64,000 nucleotides of DNA from Saccoglossus kowalevskii (taxonomy: Eukaryota; Hemichordata; Enteropneusta; Harrimaniidae), in assembly GCF_000003605.2 (NCBI RefSeq), contig NW_003109082.1:204822-268821 (forward strand), in the 5' to 3' direction. The notes under the pieces were generated by a model, which ran no database searches, was not told the origin of the DNA, and saw only the letters and a program-made list of their open reading frames with translations. The position numbers and the translations under genes are program-made. Shown piece after piece: positions 24,661 to 37,612 of this stretch (its first letter is position 1; each line of letters opens with the position of its first letter).

Positions 24661-25800
24661 TCGAATGAACTTGAAATGAGAGGACGGGAGAGGTTCATAG
24701 TTACCACTGGACTGTATTGGGAAGATATGAGCACCGTCTGTAGTTCAATTGCCAACCCATGATGATTTGCAAACCCAATATGGTGGAAATACATTTCTGT
24801 CCAATCTTCTTCTCGTTAACACAATTGTATCTCCGTCACAGTCAGCCTTCTGTTTTGTGTTACTACGAACAGCCATTTTCCGCAGCTATTTATTAATTTG
24901 ACAATTTCATCACGGACTATGTTGTGCTAATAGTATTATTGATATAAAAAGTTGCATGTGATATACTGAAACTAAGAAGAAACAACATTGTGTTTACATA
25001 TATAGCTCGGAAAGAAACATTGAACACTAATTTCACTCAAAAGGATTTCATAACATCTCCATTTATCTTTTTTCCTGGTTATTTCTGGCTAACTCAACAA
25101 AACATTTTATTCAGAGTCGGGTTGTAAAATGATTAAAGTAACTGGGTGACTTGAACATGACTGTTAACCAACATGGACTTGAAATTTGGGTGTGTTCGAA
25201 TATGCGAGTGCCAGTGGTATGCAAAGCAGCTATGTGCGGTGATGATAAGTTCACGTATAGAACAGTGTGGAGTTTGACTTCTGTCTTATACTATACCACG
25301 GCATATACCACATATTTTGGGTTTTTCTATTTGGTTATGGACATCAAAAATATCCATGCACTTGTAATACAAATTATGATAAAATTGTTTAATTTTTTTT
25401 AAATTTATTAATACAATTTTAATACAGTTTTTGTATTTGTATTTCTGCCATTCTGTGCGAGTGAATTATGAATAAATAAAATCATAAAATTCAGGTGTTC
25501 ATTAGCTTTAATTTCAGTTTTAAACCTTGTTTGTCAAAGTATAGTTAAAAAAAGCTTAACAATAGTTGTCATTGGTCAATTCATACTGAGTTTTTTTTTT
25601 TGAACTGAAGTCAAATCCCATCCCTTGTACAAATATACCAATGTTTTAGAAGTCTGTCACAGTACAAAAACTATGAACAGACACCGATAATTGAATGGTT
25701 TGTTAACCTTTCAATTTGCATCAACTTCACTTTGCTACAAAATCATTGATTAGTCAGCTGATTGGACTTGACCTTGCTTACAGAACCATACTAGTATTTG
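24661..25800. other. SWIM gene 3' UTR and flank
   Basis: No further coding exon seen. AATAAATAAA at 25471-25480 is the best polyadenylation candidate, giving a 3' UTR of about 0.8 kb. Confidence 0.5.
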
Positions 25801-26014
25801 GTCATATTATCCAAAGTCAGCTTGTGTACATATGTTAATAAAATAAATGCGATCAATTTACTGATATTTACTATTTGGGGCAGCCACAGCTTGAAACAAA
25901 GTCTATTTAATTTATTTAGTTACAAGTCATATTTAAGACAGCTGTCCCAAATAGTAAATACCTGTAAATTGATCGCATTTATTTGAATGAATGCAAGCTG
26001 ACTGTGTTATTATC
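25801..26014. repeat. Long imperfect inverted repeat
   Basis: Left arm (25801-25880; AAAGTCAGCTTG, AATGCGATCAATTTAC, TATTTACTATTTGGG) is mirrored by the right arm (25945-26014; CCCAAATAGTAAATA, GTAAATTGATCGCATT, CAAGCTGACTGTGTTA). The loop is about 65 bp. Could be a MITE or a transcribed hairpin; no ORF. Confidence 0.8.
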
Positions 26015-26299
26015 CATAGATCCTGCGAAAACACCACAGCCACATTTCAACCTTTTTATCAATAAAGTTGCCAAAAAATGCCAGGTTTGAATAAAATAAT
26101 TGTGATACACGTAATCAGTGATTGGTAAGAATTGTTATTACGGTAATAAAGGTATATCCCCAACGCTATTTTTTACATTTCAAGGTAAGAAATGGGTTGT
26201 TGAAATTGACCATTGCATAGATTTCAAGGCAACCATTCCATGGTTCTACTCCAGTTCTTTAGTTTTGCAATAAACAATTTGAAAATGTATATTCCAGGT

Positions 26300-26865
26300 A
26301 ATAAATGGTACTTGTTCATTTTTGAGGCTTTGTCGTGTATTATGTTAGTTTCACTGATATCTCAAGAACGATATGTATTTGACTAAAAATGAACACATAG
26401 ATGCTCTCGGCTAATGCACAGATTTGATTAGGTTTTGGTTTAAATCCATTCAGATTAATTAACCAATTTGCATATTGATTAGTAATTTGTTGGCTTTTCC
26501 ACTGATATCTCATGTACTAATCATCACAATAAAACTTGGTACATAGATGTCATAGGACAATGCACAGACCTGATAAGTTTTGGGTTAATATCTGTGCATA
26601 TTAATTACCTAATTTGCATGATTGATAAATTTTTGGCCTTTCCCCTGATAATTCAAGTACTTGTAACATTTCATTGAAACTTGGTACATAAATGTTCTAA
26701 GAAAAATCTGCATATTGATCATCCAATTTGCCTAATCAAGTAATAAAATAAAATTTGATACATTGATGGTCTGCACAGATCTTATTAGTTTTACATTAAA
26801 ATCTGTGCATATTAATTACATGATTTGCATCATAATTAGTTTTCAGCTTTTCAATCAATCTGAAG
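26300..26865. repeat. Diverged tandem repeat, ~110-120 bp unit, 4-5 copies
   Basis: Recurring order of AAACTTGGTACATAGATG, AATGCACAGA(T/C)(T/C)TGAT, ATCTGTGCATATTAATTA and AATTTGCAT, separated by CTGATATCTCA-type blocks. Further weak copies run to about 27480. No coding potential. Confidence 0.65.
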
Positions 26866-27050
26866 TACCGTAAAGTCTGTATTAGAAGCCGCATCCCTAA
26901 TAGAAATCGCACCCAATCTTTTTGTACAATTGAGAACCAAAAATTCATCATTTCTCATATGTGTAGATGCTCTAATATAAGCCACAATTCCTCTGTTGCT
27001 TTGTACCAATTTTAATAGAAGCCGCGGCTTCTAATACAGATTTTACAGTA
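26866..27050. mobile_element. MITE, TACTGTAAAATCTGTATT family, inverted copy
   Basis: TACCGTAAAGTCTGTATTAG at the left and AATACAGATTTTACAGTA at the right. Interior GAAGCCGCATCCCTAATAG is the reverse of the copy at 3732-3909. Confidence 0.8.
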
Positions 27051-27738
27051 CCTATCTGATGCAGATAGATCTTGGTAAATAAATACTCTTAAAACAATCT
27101 AATTTGGGTTTTATATATATATCCATAATTACTCAATATGTATAATTTATTTTTTCGACTTTCCATCGATTTTTTCAAGAATTAATTTTTAGTACGTATG
27201 TTTCCTGAAACAATACACAGACTTAATTAGTTGGGGGTTTAAATATTTGCATAATAATAACCCATTTCTTTCAGAAACCAATTATTGCAATTCAGTAAGA
27301 CTTTGTATACGAGTGCCTGAGAACAGTGCAATTCAACAATTAGTTGTGCATTGAAATTCAAGCTTACTAATTGCCAAAATTGCGCATTGTGTATAATCAA
27401 ATTTCATTGAAATTTGGTTCATAGATGCTCTGAGTTAATCCACAGACATGAAAACATGCATATTATAAGCATAAATATATAGTATTATGAACTTCGATAA
27501 TGTGGATCACATTATTTTCATGTTGTACATCTCAAATAACAGACAAATACTAATTGCAAGCTTCTTGTTTGGAAGGCTAATTATTATTAGTTTTTAAGAC
27601 CAGGTCTAGATCCTTGTTGAATAAAATAAGAACTTTGTTTATGTTTGAGCTTAACAGGATTTTAGCAGGTGTGTGCACTGATTAAAGGTTCATTAGTGTG
27701 GTGGTTGACTTGTCTGTTTGTTGCCTTTGACAGTTGTT

Positions 27739-27954
27739 TACTGTGAAATACTAGTACTTTATTTTAGCTGGATTTAATTTTCGCTGAAAAGGCTCTTTGG
27801 GCGTTTTATATGGAATTTATTTTCACTGATTTTTGATGAGTTGAATGTGAAATATAGAAAAAGAAGTATATTCGCTGGTTTTTATTTTCACGGAATCATT
27901 CCTTCAGCGAAAATAGCGAAAATAAATTCCAAGCGAAAATAAAGTATTCTACAA
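27739..27954. mobile_element. MITE, TACTGTA/TTTTCGCTG family
   Basis: TACTGTGAAATACTAGTAC at the left, AAATAAAGTATTCTACA at the right, with TTCGCTGAAAAGGCTC and the inverted TTCCTTCAGCGAAAATAG inside. Confidence 0.85.
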
Positions 27955-28424
27955 ATTTGAGCATGGGGACTATTATGGTGTCTATTGAGTTAGCAAACAG
28001 TATTAACTTTGAAGATTACGGCATGACTTAGCAAACACATGGAAACAAAGCTGACGTTTCTGTAATAGGATTCATATAAACTGCAGGTTCAAAGTCGGTA
28101 TGAAACATAACAGAAAATGAAAACTTCGTACATAGTATGTTGTTAAAAATTAAAAGAAAGAAATATAACAAAAATATGACATAAACAAAACTGTTATTTC
28201 AACCCAAGGAAATCTGAAATTTGGGCAAGTGAGTGAACGAGCGTCCATGCGGTCACACGATTCGCGGTAACTGATCGGAATAATAGTGGTAATAGTTTAT
28301 TTATATTTCATTTTGTGTACGATTGGAAAACAAAAACGTTCGGAAAGCATGAGGTTAAACGGAATGAATACTGTGTATGTGTCCATTTACAACACAAATT
28401 AATCACAAATAACAGCTTGCTATT

Positions 28425-28693
28425 CAATCTGATTAAAATAAGATCCTGGTTGGCTTAATTTTTTTTTTAATTTTTTTTTATATAATTACTATAATTATTA
28501 TTTATTTATTTTAATTATTTACTATATTCGTGGCTTTCACGAACAAAACTGTTCTTGCAGCAAAATAATTGTAACGTTAAAAAATAATTAAAATAAATAA
28601 TAATAATTATAGTAAATAATTAAAATAAATAATAATTATAGTGATTATATAAAAAAAAAATTAAGCCAACCAGGATCTTATTTTAATCAGATT
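28425..28693. mobile_element. 269-bp palindromic MITE with a perfect 10-bp flanking duplication
   Basis: Ends are CAATCTGATTAAAATAAGAT and its exact complement, with the inverted match continuing through CCTGGTTGGCTTAATTTTTT and, imperfectly, about 100 bp inward. The sequence GCTTGCTATT lies on both sides (28415-28424 and 28694-28703). A 9-10 bp duplication is typical of Mutator-like elements; that assignment is inference. No ORF. It stands about 90 bp upstream of the first SLC10 duplication block. Confidence 0.85.
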
Positions 28694-28782
28694 GCTTGCT
28701 ATTTAGACTTCTTGATCCGGTTATCTATGAAAACAAAAATAAACTTCATGTTGTAACTTGAATCAAAACACCAGCTGGCTGT

Positions 28783-29073
28783 GGTTTCCCAACGACCTAC
28801 ATTCTGCGTCCAGTTGAGGGACTGCGTTCCAGTTAACGAATTGCAGCGAAAGTGTGCAAAGGATTCTGGGCAATTTAGACTCGATTGACCTCGCGTGTAT
28901 TGACCTGTCACCTACATAATATGCTAAGTGGTCCATGCATGTGCGTGCGCCGGTATATTACCGGCATCGCAAAACGTGATATCGCAACTGACGAGCTGAC
29001 GCACAGCATGTTCGGATAGGCAGTAGGATAGCGTATTTTGCCAGAATAAGAAACCTACAAGCCCCGGGATTAG
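28783..29073 (+). promoter_or_regulatory. Promoter-proximal region and non-coding first exon of SLC10 copy A
   Basis: Homologous to 38858-39204 upstream of copy B. Shared blocks include GCAGCGAAAGTG, GGATTCTGGG, AAACTCGATTGACC-type sequence and the GACGAGCTGAC/CACAG segment. The conserved stretch ends at a donor (GGGATTAG|GTAAAC, exon end 29073). A conserved acceptor CATTTCAG at 29972 then joins a 25-nt leader to the ATG. The transcription start is not determined. Confidence 0.6.
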
Positions 29074-29997
29074 GTAAACATGCATTTGATCAGTTCGATA
29101 CGTTCTTAGTTCAGTGTGTATTGGTTGTTCCGTGATTGTTGTTGTATGCTAATGAGCATTTTTTTTTTTGCCAATATGACCGGCAGTTAGTACATGTATT
29201 TTGTTGTACATGTATTTGTGTTCCATCGGGAAGTGTGTGCATGTTAGTGTTTCTAAATAATTTAACCTTTTATTTCAGCGACTAGATTTATTACACTAAG
29301 TGTAATATTAATACAAGCATACGTACAATGCACTCGTGGTTTATTTGTCTGTATAAAGTTCATTTCAAATTCAACCTTGGGTCATAGCACCCGGCTGATT
29401 GTGGCGTCAGCATTCTTCTCATTAAGTTACTATGTCCAGAGGCATATATTGCATAATATGTGGGTAGCACATCTGCCATACATACTAGTAATATTCGATG
29501 AAATGAGGGGGCGAACCGTTTGGTGAAGCGGGGAGGGGGGTATACGTGTGTGGCTTATAATAATATGCGTATCTGTGTGTTTTAAATGATTGTCACCTAC
29601 CACTTACAATACCCTAAGTGTAGACTGTATGTGGGAGTTGATTTACGTCAAGGTTGCATTCAGAAAACATTTCAAATATCGGTCAGTTCATTCTGTATCC
29701 ATGGAACCAAAAAAGTACGTTATAATTTATATTCTTTAGTACGGCGATGACTGTACGTACCTAGGGCACTGTGACAATTCTTCGGTTGTCGAGATGTATA
29801 TCTAGAACAAACAGTTACAGTATAACAGGACATGTTGTAGGTGAAAAAATAACTAACTTTTTCTGCCACAATTGACGTGCTGAGACTTTGATTGCGCTCT
29901 GGCATGTCCATAGAAATAATAAAAAAAAAACGACATCGGTATTGCATTGTAACCCCGTGTTCCGCATTTCAGGTCAGTAAAAATCTGATGTTTTGAC

Positions 29998-32900
29998 ATG
30001 GAGGAAAGTGCCATCATGCTGCTGTCCAATATGACATCCGTACCGACGACTGTTGAAGCCAGTACTACTAAGCTGACAGACATGACGAACACTACGGCGT
30101 TACCCGAATCGTCCATCTCAGTTGAGGTTATCGTAGAACAGGTGCTTATTACTGTGACTATAATTGCCATTCAACTGGGAATGGGATGTGCTACTGATCA
30201 TTTGGAACTACGTGATAACTTACGACGTCCGTGGGGAGTGGCTGCTGCAATCGTCACGCAATTTTTCTTAATGCCAGTTGTTGCCATGGCTTTTATTTAT
30301 CTATTCGATCTATCGTATGGGTACGCCATCGGAACTATCATTATGGCGTCAAGTCCCGGTGGAGCACTTTCTAATGTGTTTTCGTATTGGTCTAAGAGTG
30401 ACGTGTCGTTGAGGTGAGTGTTACGTCATTGGCCTAATCATAGACCCTCTAACATATTTTTAGAGGGTCTATGTCATAATCCATATATTAGGGCGTAGGT
30501 GAATGTGCTCGGGTAAATACTTGAATGTATAAAATCAAAACATACTTATTTCTCTAGTTATCACCCTTTAACGAATGGAACTCTGTGTATATGTGAAGAC
30601 TTCAACGCATGAATAAAATATGTAATATAACAAAATATTTATATCATATGGTTCACGTTGAACAAGCATCTTTGCAAGTAATTATTTTAAAAATGGAACC
30701 TATTTGTCATAATCATATGCTTGAATAAAGAACAACACTTTTTTAGTTTCAGACAACATGACGCCCCTTCCAGTTTCAAACATATTTATTTTCGCCGTGA
30801 ATTATTTGTAAAAATTGAGATACGCCCCTCGTATATAACTGCTGCTTACATATGTATACTCTTCTAAAATTAACAGACATCTATGATTTTCAATTGACCA
30901 TGAGTTATGTTACGGTTGATATAAATTTATGAATGATTTATAATAACAAGGATATTAGCATTCTGATTGGTGGAGAAACACGAGGTTGGATGATGATACT
31001 TTTAGTCATACTACTTTTTGCCTCGTCACTATTGTTTAACACTAATAACAGTCTGTTCTAATGGTTTTTACCCATTCACTAGTGGAAAACTGTTTCAGAA
31101 CTAGGCTGTTCTCACAGCACTGACTTGAACACAACGTTCCCCTTACTATTTAAAGGGCGGCAGTCGTCGCGCCGCGGCCTGTTCGATATGGGACTCATAG
31201 CGACTTATACAACGCGTGTAAAATACATTGTTTATTTAAATGAAATTCGAACACGTGCAGCGCGCGGACCACAGCGCTTTAAAGGGTACGCTTTTTAATC
31301 AGGATTCGAACCGAATATTGTCAGATCGACGAGCTATGTGAATGCATGGTTACTCTTGGGAGGTGGTTTGTGGTTGCAACATGTAGTTTACTATGATATA
31401 TGATACTATTCCTGTAGGTCATTGGCCTATTGTCCTTATACAAGTTACGTAACACGTGTGACACACAACCCGCGATGACGCTGCAGAAAAAAACCTTCCA
31501 AATTCGCAGTAAAACTCGATTCTAGCAGGTCCCCAAAGAGGCCATTAATTGTCGGCAGTCACGTGTCCTCGCAGCCGTACTTTAACTATCACCAAATATA
31601 CTACACTGGAACTTTTCTCGTTTCGATAAGCGAATATTTTGCATGTTTTGTTTTTTAAACAAGCGAGAAATTGTTCCTTGCTTGTTTTAGGAAAGTTTCT
31701 TCTTCGCAGCAATCATGCCGACAGGCAGATATTTATTCGCATTTGTTGAATGTATATTAGTCTGCTGTTGGCCTTACTTTTCTTTGTTTACAGTAAACTC
31801 ATACTAATTACGGTACGTTTCAAATAGGAATTATATATTGTTCTTAGCGACAAGACGACCTTAGTTTGTTGCGGACTTTAACATAATGACACATACCAGA
31901 AATTCATCATGCGCATGTGCGATATTTGTGTTGAAAAACATTGATTTTCCCACAATCCTGTGCGCATTTCTGGGAAATACGAGTACGAGTTTTGACCTGG
32001 ATGCGATGTGCACTAATTGTCACAAAAGAAATTAGTAACGTCTGCGAAACAGTCAAAGTCGCCATCTTTGTTGATATGAGACCCATATCTCGCACATGAG
32101 TGGCGCGACGACCATCGCCCTTTAATCTTGAGCCTACAATTGTTTATATTTTGTTCTCTCTTTCTAGTGTGTGTATGACGACATGTTCCTCGGCATTTGC
32201 CTTCGTGGCTCTACCCGCTCTGCTGTTACTGTTCAGTGAAATATTCGCAAGTGACGAGCCGATTAAAGTACCATTCAAAAGTGTCGCACTAACATTAACT
32301 ATGATACTAGTGCCATCCGCACTGGGAGTATTTATTCGATATAAATCATTACGTGTTGCCGACGTCGTTGCTAAGGTAAATAACAAATAATTCTTTAGTT
32401 TCTTGTTACAAATGTACGCATTTGCCTTGCCTTGCCCGTAATGATTATAAAGTGGCGAGGTATAGCGTGACCATGTGTGCCGTCGATAATGAAGTCGTTG
32501 TCGTTGTCGTTGTTAACCCTGTCCACGATGACTCAACTAATGTTATTAATGTATAATCTAGGCTTACATAATGTTTTATGGCTGTCGTATATATGTTTGA
32601 GATACAGGTGAAAACTGTCTCATTTTGGCTTAAAAGTGTGTAATGTAATAAATGTGAGTGGTAACATTTGGTACGGGTGGACTGTGATCAATTTGGGCAT
32701 ACATTATACTGACAATTTAGCTGGGGGAGCTGTTTATATAGGTGATTATCAGTCGTCGACCAACAATTTTTGACTTCTTAAAAACTACCAGCTCAATTGC
32801 TTTGATATTTGCATGTGGTTACCTTGGGCGGTCCTCTGCCAGGTTTGTTCCTTTCTTGACAATATTTTCAATTCTCTACTTTTAGCAAATAATTTTGGTA

Positions 32901-33925
32901 AAAATGCTTTTGGGATTTCTTCTTGAAAACTACCAACTCATTTGTTTTTACACTTGGTAATGATAATAATTGCCATGGCAACAACTATATAAACTACAAT
33001 GATTGGGATATGATTAGCAAGACCATTGTAGGAACAGTAACCACGACAAATAACTAACATGTCGTCGTACAGAACATATCAACTTTGTTTTAAAAGACGG
33101 TCACGTGTTCAATTAATATCAAACTAAGTGATCAAATCCTTTGTTTGCAATGCAACAAGCCTGACACTTTGGTTTTTCTTGACTGAACATATGATAGTAA
33201 AATAATACTTTCCAAGTGCAATAACCCATTTTTTATTTTCATATATGTAGTACAAATCAGTTAAAATTGGGGCTTTTATACATGTTGAGGGAAGGTGGTT
33301 CATGTCACACTCTATAAGAGACTATTTGATTAATGCAGTACATGTAGTATTAACTGATGAACAGATTAAATAATTTCATCAATAGTGTGAGTTATGACCA
33401 AGTATTTATTTATTTATTCATTTTCAGATATGTAGCGTGGCTGGAAGCATTGGAATTATCGCATTCATAATTGTCAAGTTTGTTAATTCTCCAGAAATCA
33501 TAGCCGCTACGTATGAGCCTTACGTCATTAGCTTGGCTTTGCCGCCAATTGGGTTTTCGATAGGCTTCGGCTTAGCAGCTGTATTAAAACTGATTCCTTA
33601 TAAACGAAGAGCAGTTGCCATAGAAACCGGCTATCAGAACGTGGGCCTTGCCTTGGCCATATTCACATTGTCATACCAAGACGATCCGGTTATTAACGAA
33701 ATGCAGGCGATTCCAATATTTTATGCTTTGGCAAGTACAATGTATGCCCTCATCGCTATTGGATTATACAAACTATATTTAAGAAGGAAACAACGTGGAG
33801 TTTTTGATGAGAAAGTAGCTTTGCTCATAGAAGAAGACAACTACGATGGGAGAAATGGAATAAAGGATTTGTCCTATGGAAGCACTTCCGATGTGAAAGA
33901 AGTCTTTAAAGAACACGAGCCTTGA
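29998..33925 (+). CDS. SLC10-family sodium/bile-acid cotransporter-like protein, copy A
   Basis: Three coding exons (29998-30413, 32168-32375, 33428-33925) give 373 residues, close to the ~350 of vertebrate NTCP/ASBT. Residues 1-45 are an extracellular-type N-terminus with N-glycosylation sequons (N11, N31). Multiple hydrophobic segments follow. SSPGGALSN (residues 118-126) and VAIETGYQN (Glu274, Gln278) are the two conserved SLC10 motifs; in this family the Glu/Gln pair helps bind sodium at the helix crossover. The C-terminal tail is acidic and cytoplasmic. The family takes up bile salts or sulfated steroids with sodium; the substrate here is unknown. A 5' non-coding exon is likely (ends 29073), and AATAAA is at 34187. 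Copy B is about 10 kb downstream, same strand, with identical exon lengths. Confidence 0.93.
31150..31282. mobile_element. TTAA-flanked MITE, GCAGTCGTCG family
   Basis: TTAA at both ends; starts TTAAAGGGCGGCAGTCGTCG and ends CACAGCGCTTTAA. Interior GTGTAAAATACATTGTTTAT and GAAATTCGAACACG is shared with copies at 35900, 43404 and 49158. Intron 1 of SLC10 copy A; no equivalent at this place in copy B. Confidence 0.85.
31902..32125. mobile_element. Part of a larger TTAA MITE (CAAAGTCGCCATCTTTGTT family)
   Basis: Carries ACATTGATTTTCCCACAATC, TACGAGTTTTGACCTGG and CAAAGTCGCCATCTTTGTT as in the full element at 51619-52080. Right end CGACGACCATCGCCCTTTAA is present; the left TTAA end is not recognisable. 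It lies 42 bp before SLC10 exon 2. Copy B keeps the flanking GACACATACCAGAAATT without the element. Confidence 0.75.
32715..32965. repeat. Diverged copy of the dispersed ~155-bp repeat
   Basis: GACTTCTTAAAAACTACCAG, TTGCTTTGATATTTGCATGT, CAGGTTTGTTCCTTTC and TTTTCAATTCTCTA correspond to the copies at 1-322 and 4150-4335. Intron 2 of SLC10 copy A. Confidence 0.6.
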
Positions 33926-34315
33926 GAGGAAATACTAGTACTCTATTGGGCCGACATTATTTGCATTAAGACATTGTTTATGCATAAAAACTGGACCAGG
34001 GGCCTTTTGTTGCCTTTTAATTTAAAACTTGAAGTTGCATATCTGTGAGCAATCATTGATTCGTAGAAGTAACCCAATTCAGAACTTTATTTATTACGAT
34101 GGCGACACGAATTTATTGTCCCGAAGTATGCCAATCGATAATTTTATAAATTCTATAAAAATGATTATATTTGTTAAGTGAGGTACAATAAAACAAAACT
34201 TTTTACCTTAGTGGATGATGCATTGTTATCGGATAGATGACCTAAATTTGTGTTTGGTGGCAATGTGGTTGTTCGGCTGTTTGCAAATAACTTGTACCTG
34301 GATATCTGGTGCAAG

Positions 34316-34378
34316 ATACATACACATACATACACACACACACTCACCCACACACACTCACACACACACACATACATA
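34316..34378. repeat. CA-rich microsatellite
   Basis: Imperfect (CA)n with interspersed CATACA and ACTC units, about 125 bp beyond the copy A polyadenylation hexamer. Confidence 0.9.
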
Positions 34379-35899
34379 AATCATGGAGGTATAATCTGTT
34401 TTTTACCTCCATGCATACATGTATATATGGCAGAGTGTGGAAGAAGTCTAATATGACAGAACCCCACACCCTCCCCATGGCTTTCGTTGCGTGTGGAAGT
34501 TCTTTTCACGAGTGAATGTGGTGTATCCTGCGGCCGTACTATCACGAGCGAAGCGAGAATACAGAATGCATACCACAGAATACACCGCATCTCCCGCATT
34601 TGGCTTTTATATGTAATAAATAATTAGTATCCTTAAAATGGTGCACTTCTGAGCTCTCTGAATAAGATGTGATCAGCTAATAGCAGTTCATTCAAATTCA
34701 ACCTCGGTTGAAGTATACAGATATGTGACGCTGTTTGAACCTTCCATTCTGACGACCGACTCAATTTATTTGACCCCTATTTTTTTGGATATTTTACAAT
34801 TCTAGCTGAGTGGATATGCACGTCCATAATGACCAATGTAGTGAAATGTGCATACTCTCCGCGTACGTGACTGTTTCATTGTATGTCTCATCTATGTTAT
34901 TCGCCATGAAAACTTTGATGCATGCTACTTATAACCCTATAGAAACCAAATTAACCTTCCCCTAATATTAGACTCGATAAATGATGGCCCATTCCAATAA
35001 TATTTATCCCAACACCCACAAATGATACTATACACAAACAAGTGTTGTTCAATTTGGAGAAATCTGTACTACATCGTCATAATCATTCGAATTTAGAATG
35101 ATTATTAAAGAACCATCAACCTTATTTATGCTAGAAATCAGGGAAGCGATGACAGAAGCAGTTCTCGCAAGAATACAAGTATATTTGAATGCAGAAACAA
35201 CATAATCGAATTAATGCATTGCAATGCCTTATCGGGTAAGTTAGAGCTGAGTGTGTATAGAATAGCATGTGGAACTTGTTTCCAATTTCATGTTAATGTC
35301 TTTACAAATTTGTACCTACTATATTAGGTTGATTTGCAACGTTATTAACATAATCATTGCTTTCAGTGTATACTAAATGAATCTTCATGCAGCATTTATT
35401 TAATTTGTACATAGTATCACAAAAATAACGGGCATTTAATGCAAATCTATGTTTGTAGCTGAACATTTCTGCCTTTCAAATATCAATCAAAGCATAGGCA
35501 AATTAGCACTGCCTCTAAATAAGCACAAGATATTTTATCAAAAGCTAGTATCTAAACAGCACTATCATCAAATGGGCATTTAATAGCGAGCCTATGCCAT
35601 AACAGCGCAGATTGTTTTAGTGGCAGCTCAACAACTTTTTCAAATAAGCACAAATCAATGAACATAATCTGCATAACATCCAGTATTAGAAATACCGGAC
35701 AATGATGTTATTCACTGCAATGAGTCGATGACAATCGCACAGTGACTGTGCTAAGCATGAAAATTGTATTTTGACACACAAGGGAAACTATTTCAATGAA
35801 TCAATCTATCTACCATTCATAATTCAATGTATATTTCTGCACAATAAAACTGGTGGAGAATAAGAATATCAAATAAAAATTATATTGCTAAAAAATATA

Positions 35900-36032
35900 T
35901 TAAACGGGGGCAGTCGTCGTGCCGCGTCGTGTTCGATGTGGGACTCGCAGCGACGTATACAACGCGTGTAAAATACATTGTTTATTTACATGAAATTCGA
36001 ACACGCGCTGCGCGACGACCACCGCCTTTTAA
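35900..36032. mobile_element. TTAA-flanked MITE, GCAGTCGTCG family
   Basis: Starts TTAAACGGGGGCAGTCGTCG and ends CGACGACCACCGCCTTTTAA; interior GTGTAAAATACATTGTTTAT as in the sister copies. 133 bp, no ORF. Confidence 0.85.
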
Positions 36033-37612
36033 ATGAAGGACAGACAAAATATCCACCATGCACATATTCATATACTAAACTAAATATACTAAAGCGAGAT
36101 ATTTTTGGACACATTTTGAAATTTGTCCAAGTCCAAGTTTGAAATTGATTGGATAAACACATTTAGATAATTATTGCAACCGCAACAATGTTGAGAAAAG
36201 GGAGTCGATTGCAACATGGATAATAACATAATTTGATTTTCAAAAAAAAAAAAATCGCCCAGCTTTCGAGACCTGAAGCATAAGAAATCGGTCTTTCCTT
36301 GCCGTATTCTGTTACACGATGTATTACTACCTATACAATTGTAGAGTGACGCGTTAACAAGCGATTCTTACTGGTAGCACAGGGTCGTAGTAAGCGAGTG
36401 CTTTATTATCAAATGTTATTAACATGTGTTCCTCCAGGAACACATTGTCACATTAACTCGTGATTGCCCATTCACTGTAATTTACTTTGCGCACGATTCC
36501 TTTTTTTTCCGATCATTCAAGTTCGGTCACAACTTGCCTTGGTTATAAAAAATTGGCTGGTTTCTTTCCTCAACTACTATTTCAGTTTTAGAGCATGTTA
36601 TGGTATTTATCTCTGTCAGTTGATCTGGCTGACATATTTAATCTTGTACTAGACCACCAAAAGACCCACCACCAGTTGGATAACGCAAGTTTAGAAGGGG
36701 TGGTTTATCTACTACTGTGCAGAAAGTTCATTTAAATCAGTGGAATAGTGGTTCAAACGGGTTATGTTTGAAGATCAGTAGTCACTCTGGACACTCTAGT
36801 CACCACATTTTCGTACCATGGACTAACGTTTTGACCTATTAACCCGTGCTAAGAAGCTATGAATGATCCATGCTCTGGATCATACCATAGTAATATTTTC
36901 CTTGGGCAATTACGTAATTACCCCCCTCCCCAACCATAGACCTTAAAAGACAATGGTAACTAATAGGACTTATTACTTACAGGATTTCTATATTTAATCG
37001 ACCAATTTCTATGAAAACAAGCAAATTTTTTGCACGTATTAACAGGTACAACACCTGGGAAATTGGTTATGTGATTGAAATAGATATTCTGCATCTCTAT
37101 ACCATCTTCGCTAGCCAAGGACTAAGTTTATTCGTCCAAGCTTCTAAGGCCTATAGGTCGAATACACGGGACCGTGCGATTCGGACGATGCTCTATACGA
37201 GTACAATGTATCTCCATGTCCTAAGTTTAAACAGCGACTCCACAGTCCCAGGATTGCACACATGCGTCATGGGAAATATATTTTGAATGGCTCTCCCATC
37301 GTTCACTATGTAAACTTATATAAACGTTCTTCTCTATTCAGTACCTGTACAGATAATGGGTTAGATATATTGAGAATCATCATGATTACTTCTGTCTTGT
37401 GATATATTTTTAGGCCAGTCTGCTAGGATACTCATCATAGCGGCGTGTCTTTTCTTGTATGTTTTGATGTGTATAAGATAAAAGAGCAATGCCACCAGCA
37501 TAGCCCAGGTCTTCTGACGAGAGTCCGGCGAAGGCTTCCATGCTAGGTTTGTTGAATTGTAAATATTCGACATACTCGATGACCCTTGGTAAACGCAGAC
37601 TGCGTATATTTT

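Noticed and set aside
24345-24794. 149-residue minus-strand ORF
   Set aside because: Runs antisense through a MITE and the last SWIM exon; hydrophobic only because of T-rich complement.
30430-30480. Hairpin TAGACCCTCTAA / TTAGAGGGTCTA in SLC10 copy A intron 1
   Set aside because: Short arms in an intron, one related motif near 56940; too little to call a feature.
31280-31400. Possible minus-strand tRNA (GGTTCGAATCC complement near 31303)
   Set aside because: The A-box-like stretch is only about 24 bases away and no cloverleaf stems pair, so it is not a tRNA gene.
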